Assembly: GCA_022842085.1 (NCBI GenBank)
Contig: JALHQF010000030.1
Location: 1 to 6,611, forward strand
Direction: 5' to 3'
Source of the DNA: Patescibacteria group bacterium
GTDB taxonomy: Bacteria; Patescibacteriota; UBA1384; CAILIB01
Length of the DNA stretch: 6,611 bases
A program made the position numbers and the translations under genes. Positions within the stretch are counted from its first letter, which is position 1; the number at the start of each line of letters is the position of its first letter. This document shows, piece by piece, positions 1 to 5,100 of the stretch. The notes beneath the pieces are model-generated. The model did no database searches. It was given only the letters and a program-made list of their open reading frames with translations, and was not told where the DNA came from.

Positions 1-1
1 G

Positions 2-445
2 CGTCCGGGGGGAGTTTCGGTGCAACTCTTGGGTCGTGGCTCAGTGCTCACCTGGAAGTCTGGTGAGGTTAGCTACCTAGTTGATGGACAAGGGGTAGCA
101 CATGCGCTCGCCCAAGGAGATGAGGCGCTGCCACAAGTAACCGATACCACAGGTCTTGCCGTGCAAACTGGCAAGCCCGTTGCTCCGCAGCGCTTTCTGC
201 GGTTCCTCCAGCAGTGGCAAGCGGCAGCGCAGGCACAAGGATTTCCAGAGCAGCGAGTATACCGAGTAGGGGCTTCAACCCTGCAGGTAGAGGTTGAGGT
301 GCAGCCAGGGGTAACAGCGCTCCTACCAACGAGTGGCTCTGCCGATGTCCTGGCACGCAACATGGCGCGACTGCGTGAAGCCGGTGCTCTCAACGGAGCC
401 ACCAACGTAGACCTCCGCGTTGACCGCTGGGCCTTTACGCGGTGA
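2..445 (+). CDS. ftsQ: FtsQ-like cell-division protein, C-terminal part (5' end outside window)
   Basis: About 147 residues are visible and the frame is open back to base 2, so the gene is cut by the left edge. A GTG at 20-22 could be read as a start, but VSVQLLGRGSVLTW across that point looks like the interior of the FtsQ beta domain. Known FtsQ/DivIB features: a bitopic membrane protein with a POTRA domain followed by a beta domain that contacts FtsB/FtsL in the divisome. Seen here: a W-x-x-G-x-x-x-YLVDGQGVAHAL segment like the W...YLVD..GV.F of FtsQ, then a 'DTTG...G.PV...RFL.FLQQW' helix, and the terminal LPTSGSADVLARNMARLREAG...VDLRVDRWAFTR, matching the LP...L.RL..L......DLR..DR..V.R ending of the family. 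The POTRA and membrane parts are not visible. It overlaps recJ by one base (TGATG). The name rests on remembered family patterns; a generic POTRA/FtsQ-type protein of a reduced-genome lineage is the alternative. Confidence 0.68.
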   Translation, partial: RPGGVSVQLLGRGSVLTWKSGEVSYLVDGQGVAHALAQGDEALPQVTDTTGLAVQTGKPVAPQRFLRFLQQWQAAAQAQGFPEQRVYRVGASTLQVEVEVQPGVTALLPTSGSADVLARNMARLREAGALNGATNVDLRVDRWAFTR

Positions 446-2043
446 TGCGCAGTCCCGAGGCGCTAGTAGCCGAGCTCTTTGCTAAGCGAGGCGTTTCGCC
501 TCGCCACCTACAGCTGCTCAGCCATCCCTCCTGGGAGGAGCTGGCAGATGTCGAGCTACTCGTGGGTATCTCTCCAGCGGCGGATCTCCTTGCTGAGGTA
601 GTACGTCAGAAGTTATTGGTAGTGGTCTTTGGCGATTACGATGCGGATGGGGTGCCGGGCACGGCGCTCATGGTGCGAGTCCTGCGGCGCTGGGGGGTAC
701 CTGTGGAGGGTATTATCCCCAAACGCTCCGAAGGGTACGGCCTTACCATGGATGCGGTTTCGCGCATTCTTGCACTTGAGCCTGCCTTGGTGGTGACCGT
801 AGACAACGGCACGGTGGCTGTGGGCGAGGTAGCCGCCCTCATGGAACACTGTCCCGTTATTGTTTGTGACCACCATGAAGCGCATGGCGAACGAGCAGCT
901 GCCACCGTGATCTGTAACCCCAAGCTGCCAGAGAACCAGTCACCTGCTCGGGAGCTCTGCGGAGCAGGGGTGGCGTGGTACCTGCTGGTAGCTACGGCGC
1001 GGCGGTTAGGCGAGGACGAAAAGCAGCTGCGTTGGGAGCTCGATTTGGTAGGTCTGGCCACAATTGCGGACATGGTACCCCTTACAGAAGAGAACTGGCT
1101 GCTCGCCCGCTACGGGCTCGAGGTTTTGCGGAAGAGTCGCAACGTAGGGTTGCAAGCGCTGGCCGGCGCCGCAGGCAAAGATCTGGCAGCGCTCTCCGCG
1201 GGGGATGTTGGTTTTACGCTCGCTCCAAGGCTCAACGCGCCAAGTCGCATGCACGCTGAGGAGCTCGATGGCCGCAATGCACCGCTTGAGCTCCTCACCA
1301 CGCAGTCTCCTCAAGCGGCAGGTCGCCTGGCGCGCTACCTCTCCCAGCAGAATGAAGCCCGGCAGCGGCTCGTGGAGAGCCACCTAGCAGAAGCCCGCAT
1401 CCAAGCCGCGCAAGATACGAGCGTAGTGCTCGTGGTGCACCATCCGCACGGCAGTACGGGGGTAATTGGGCTGGTTGCCAGCAGGCTTGCTGAGGAAACC
1501 GGCAAGTCGGTGATTGCTCTCGCCCCAGAGGCCGGGGTGGTAAAGGGATCGGTGCGAACCGTAGGTGAGGTGCATGCTCTCGAGCTGCTCCAGCAAGCCG
1601 GCAAGCTTCTTGAGCGGTTTGGTGGGCACGCGCGGGCGGCGGGTCTCAGCATGAAGGTAGAGGCCAGTATTCAGCAGTTTCGCGAAGCAGTGCAGCCAGC
1701 GCATGCTCCTGAGCCTCTACCAGCAAAGGTAGACATGTCACTCCTCTTGGGTGAAGCGTCACTCGAACTCGTGCAGTTGCTGGAGAGCTTTGCGCCCTGG
1801 GGGGTTGGCTTTGCGCGACCGGTGTTTGCAGTATCCGGCACGTTGACAAGAACAAGGCGCGCCGGTGCGCAGGGACAGCATCTGCTCGGGGAGCTACAGG
1901 ATGGGGGTGTGCGTCGTCGGCTTACCTGGTTCTCGGCACCAGAGCGTGTGCCTGAGGGCCCAATCGATCTGCGTGTACACTTGGAGCACGATGACTGGGG
2001 TGGGCGAAATGAGGTCTGTGTGCGGGTGGTGGGGGAGGCGTAG
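445..2043 (+). CDS. recJ: Single-stranded-DNA-specific exonuclease RecJ (DHH family)
   Basis: A 532-residue protein; E. coli RecJ is about 577, so this is a full but compact member. RecJ degrades single-stranded DNA 5'-3' in the cytoplasm with Mn/Mg ions, in RecF-pathway recombination, mismatch repair and base-excision repair. Visible from ATG 445: DHH motif I GDYDADG (Asp64, Asp66, Asp68), motif II DNG (Asp120), motif III DHH (142-144), motif IV GLATIADMVPL (Asp209), the linker motif APRLNAPSRM (about 260-269), a long helix LSQQNEARQRLVESHLAEA, DHHA1 with VIGLVASRLAEETGKSV, KGSVRT and GGH (393-395), and the OB-fold signature LLESFAPWGVGFARPVF (about 446-462). All catalytic acids and histidines are present. 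The start is ATG 445, in TGATG overlap with the upstream stop; GTG 442, one codon earlier, is equally possible. No Shine-Dalgarno is seen, so coupled translation is likely. Slightly unusual are DNGT at motif II and PSRM in place of the common AGRM. Confidence 0.95.
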   Translation: MRSPEALVAELFAKRGVSPRHLQLLSHPSWEELADVELLVGISPAADLLAEVVRQKLLVVVFGDYDADGVPGTALMVRVLRRWGVPVEGIIPKRSEGYGLTMDAVSRILALEPALVVTVDNGTVAVGEVAALMEHCPVIVCDHHEAHGERAAATVICNPKLPENQSPARELCGAGVAWYLLVATARRLGEDEKQLRWELDLVGLATIADMVPLTEENWLLARYGLEVLRKSRNVGLQALAGAAGKDLAALSAGDVGFTLAPRLNAPSRMHAEELDGRNAPLELLTTQSPQAAGRLARYLSQQNEARQRLVESHLAEARIQAAQDTSVVLVVHHPHGSTGVIGLVASRLAEETGKSVIALAPEAGVVKGSVRTVGEVHALELLQQAGKLLERFGGHARAAGLSMKVEASIQQFREAVQPAHAPEPLPAKVDMSLLLGEASLELVQLLESFAPWGVGFARPVFAVSGTLTRTRRAGAQGQHLLGELQDGGVRRRLTWFSAPERVPEGPIDLRVHLEHDDWGGRNEVCVRVVGEA

Positions 2044-2057
2044 TTGTATACGACACA

Positions 2058-2081
2058 CTACGTGCTACGGTGAGCACGTAG
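2058..2081. promoter_or_regulatory. Perfect 9-bp inverted repeat in the recJ-RHS gap
   Basis: The arms ctacgtgct (2058-2066) and agcacgtag (2073-2081) are exact reverse complements around a 6-base loop, acggtg. It lies 15 bases after the recJ stop and 22 bases before the RHS start codon. No T-run follows on the + strand, so it is not a standard intrinsic terminator. It could be an RNA 3'-end stabiliser for ftsQ-recJ, a structure near the RHS start, or a protein-binding dyad. The symmetry is directly seen; the role is inference. Confidence 0.5.
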
Positions 2082-2102
2082 GCGCCTCACATCAACCTCG
2101 CC

Positions 2103-2192
2103 ATGCCAGCCGCTCGCCATACTCCCGCCACAGTACGGTTCGTTACCGTGCTTCTCGCACTTCTCCTGCCGCTTGGGCCCACCGCCCAAGCG
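2103..2192 (+). other. Sec signal peptide of the RHS protein
   Basis: Residues 1-30 show a basic n-region (Arg5, Arg12), a hydrophobic core FVTVLLALLLPLG, and a c-region PTAQA with Ala at -3 and -1. Cleavage is predicted after Ala30, before VFLS. There is no Cys at +1, so it is not a lipoprotein signal, and no twin arginine. It supports ATG 2103 as the true start, since no later start would keep an export signal. Confidence 0.88.
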
Positions 2193-5100
2193 GTTTTCCT
2201 TTCTCCCCCGGAAATCCCACCAAGTTCCCCAGGAGCACTCCCAGTACAGGAAGCGGCCTACCGCATAGATGCACAGCAGGGAACCTTTCCCGCTGATGTA
2301 GCCCTTGGTGAGCAGCTTGCGGTTGAGCAGGCACAGCTTCGCGAGGGAAAGCCCCGCAGCGGCCCTGCAGTTGAAATCACAGACCTACGCACGAGTGATA
2401 CCAAGACCCTGCGCGACGCATCGGGAAAGGTTGAGGTGCGCCAGTACACGACTCCAGTGCACTTTCAGGAAGGTGGAGCGTGGAAGGCGGTTGATACAAG
2501 CCTTGAACAGGTAGCGAATGGCACGTGGAGAACCCGGGCAAACAGCTGGGAAACCCAGTTTGGCCCGAGTGCCAAGCAGGGGGTTTCCCTTATCCGTGAC
2601 GGACAGCGCATTCGGATTCGCCCAAACGCTCCGACTGATGTACTCCCTGAAGTGTCGGGATTGACACCAAACCAAACGATAACGTATCGAAGCGTATGGC
2701 CAGGTGTTGACCTGGTCTACCAGGTAACAGGAGCCGAGGTGAAGGAGTACATTATTGTGGCTAACCGCGAGGCAGCCCAGCAAGACTTCACCTTTACCTA
2801 CGAGGGTACGGCGCTCACTCCAACCGCAGAGGTTGGTCGGTACCGGCTTTCCGGTGCGTTTGCTGGTGCTTTCTTAATGCCGCCAACTGTTTCAAACCAA
2901 ACGGGTACCATCCAAGAGGGGAGCGTGGCAGTCCGACAGACGGTAAAAGGATCTTCCGTTTCTGTAGCTTTCCAACCGATGTGGCTTGCAAGCGTTCAGG
3001 AGGAAGCCTACCCGCTCATCATCGATCCTACTACCTACCTGGCTCCTGTGGAGTACGCCAGCATTAAGAGTGATGGGTATGTCTGCTGGGCCGGAATGGG
3101 TTGTGGCAACGCCGTGGGCATGCTTAACACTTCTGCTGGCTGGCGCGCATGGCGACACTTTACCCGTGCCAACTACAGCAGCCTTGCGGGAAAGTACCTT
3201 ATCGCCGCAGACCTCAACTTTCAGATGGTTCCTCCTGGGCAGGTTTCGTACCGTGGTACACCCGACCTTCGGAACTACTGGGCAAGGGCGGCAACAGCTT
3301 GGAGCTTTTGGGGGTGGACCGACAGCTACGGCGTGACAGGGTCCCAGATCGCGGAGAGCGGGTGGATTTCTGTACTCCCTCAGTATCGACACGCCCTATC
3401 GGTTGGTGATTACGGCATGGTGCTCGCCATTAACGGTGAAGAGCAGCCAAACTTCGTTACCTACAAGTTCTTCGATCCGTACTACACGTTCACCTCGTTT
3501 CTCTACACCAGCTATCCAGTCTCGGCTACACCAAGCGGCCCTGCAAATGGTGCAAAGGTCGTAAGTCTCACACCCGCACTTACAGCCACGGCAGGTAGTG
3601 ATCCCGACGGCGATGCACTCCTCTACCGCTTTAAGCTGGCCACCGCCGTTGACCATGGCAGCATTGTGTATGTGAGTGGTTGGAATCCCACGCCCTCCTG
3701 GACGGTTCCTGATGACCTCCTGGCTGATGGTCGCACCTACCACTGGTTCATTCAAACTTGGGATCAGCAAACGCCGGATCACGCGGTTGCTCCTGCAACT
3801 TCGGTAAACAGCGCCTGGCAGAGCTTCACCGTAGACCTTCGCCAGGGCAAGGATGCCACCCAGGCGTACGACACGGTTGGACCAGTGAGCATCGACCTCG
3901 CTACAGGAAATCTCACCACTGGCACTGGCTCTCATAGTAGCGCCGCACTTGGTGGAGCGCTCGGCGTTTCTCTGGAGTACAACACGCCTATTCGAGCGCG
4001 TGAAGGACTTACAGGAGAGTACTGGAACTGCGCCGTTTCGTTTTGTGGCACGCCAACAACCCCGGCTACCGTAGTGCGCACCGATGCGAAGCTGGACTTC
4101 GCGTGGCAGGCTTCAGGTCCCGCCCCTGGCCAGATTGCCAGCGATCTCTTTATCGCCCGTTGGCAGGGATACTTCGTAGCACCAAGCAGTGGAACCTTTG
4201 AGTTTGGTGCCGTGGCAGATGACGGGGTACAGATTGTGATCAATAACCAGCTCGTCCTCAACCAGTGGTACTACCAGGCAGGCACACGCTGGGGTTCGGG
4301 CATCGCACTGCAAGAGGGTGACGTGGTGCCGGTACACATCAACTTCGTGGAGAACTACGGCAACGCTACGTTCCAGGTACGTGTGCGAGGTGCCGTAAGT
4401 GATCAGGTGGTGCCAACGCAGTGGTGGCGTACCGCACCCCGCAGCGTTGTCCAGAAGGGGCTTACCGCGAGCTACTACCACCACAGCGGTGATTACGTGC
4501 AGCAGGATCAGAACCTGTTCATGCGTCGCAGCGACCCCACGGTGAGCTTTACCTGGGGTACGGGCGCGCCGGTACCGGGAGGTCCGAGTGACAAATTCCT
4601 GGTGCGATGGACGGGCTACTTTACCGCACCAAGTACGGGTACCTACAAGTTTGGTTCGAACAGTGACGATGCAATGGGGGTGAACATTAATGGCATCGAT
4701 ACCGTGCCGTGGCCACGTTCGGGGTACTTCATGCCCGCTACGGGCATATCACTCACTGCAGGACAAACGGTTCCTGTGAACATCTTCTACGGAGAGCACA
4801 GCGCTGGCGCCTACGCAGAACTGCGCATCGACGGCCCAGGTTTCAATCCGGCTCAAGCCGTTGGTCCTGGCTACTTCACCACGGGCTCTGATGTGCTGCC
4901 TCGTGGCTGGTCACTCAACGTTGATGCTGATGGGAGTATCCCGTACGACTACGCTACGGTGCAAACCAACGGTGTCACGCTGCACGATGCGAGCGGTTCA
5001 CGCTACGAGTACAAGTGGACAGGCAGCGCGTACACGCCGCCAGTTGATGGGGGAGGAACGCTCGTTCGTAACGCGAATGGTACCCTCACCCTCCAGGATC

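Noticed and set aside
20..22. GTG as the true start of the first gene
   Set aside because: Residues before it in the same frame continue the expected FtsQ beta-domain pattern, and the gene would lack its POTRA and membrane segment. Truncation by the window edge explains it better.
1846..1851. TTGACA inside recJ as a -35 box
   Set aside because: The sequence at the expected -10 distance is GC-rich and not TATAAT-like; it is explained by coding sequence.
2043..2052. A TATAC-type -10 element (ttgtatacga) as the RHS promoter
   Set aside because: No -35-like hexamer is found 16-18 bases upstream (the sequence there is G-rich recJ coding DNA), so a single short match is not enough.
1865..2296. 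A + strand frame crossing the recJ end into the RHS start
   Set aside because: It overlaps the OB-fold codons of recJ and the signal peptide of the RHS gene in a different phase; no motif supports it.
2892..3935. Long open frames on the minus strand (2892-3392 and 3396-3935)
   Set aside because: They lie antisense to the RHS frame, whose domains are recognisable throughout this stretch. Their translations are rich in Cys, Arg and His with no recognisable motif, as expected for shadow frames in GC-rich coding DNA.
4005..4841. PA14 modules 1 and 2 as a recent DNA-level tandem duplication
   Set aside because: The similarity is visible only in protein motifs. The nucleotide sequences are well diverged and module lengths and linkers differ, so any duplication is ancient.
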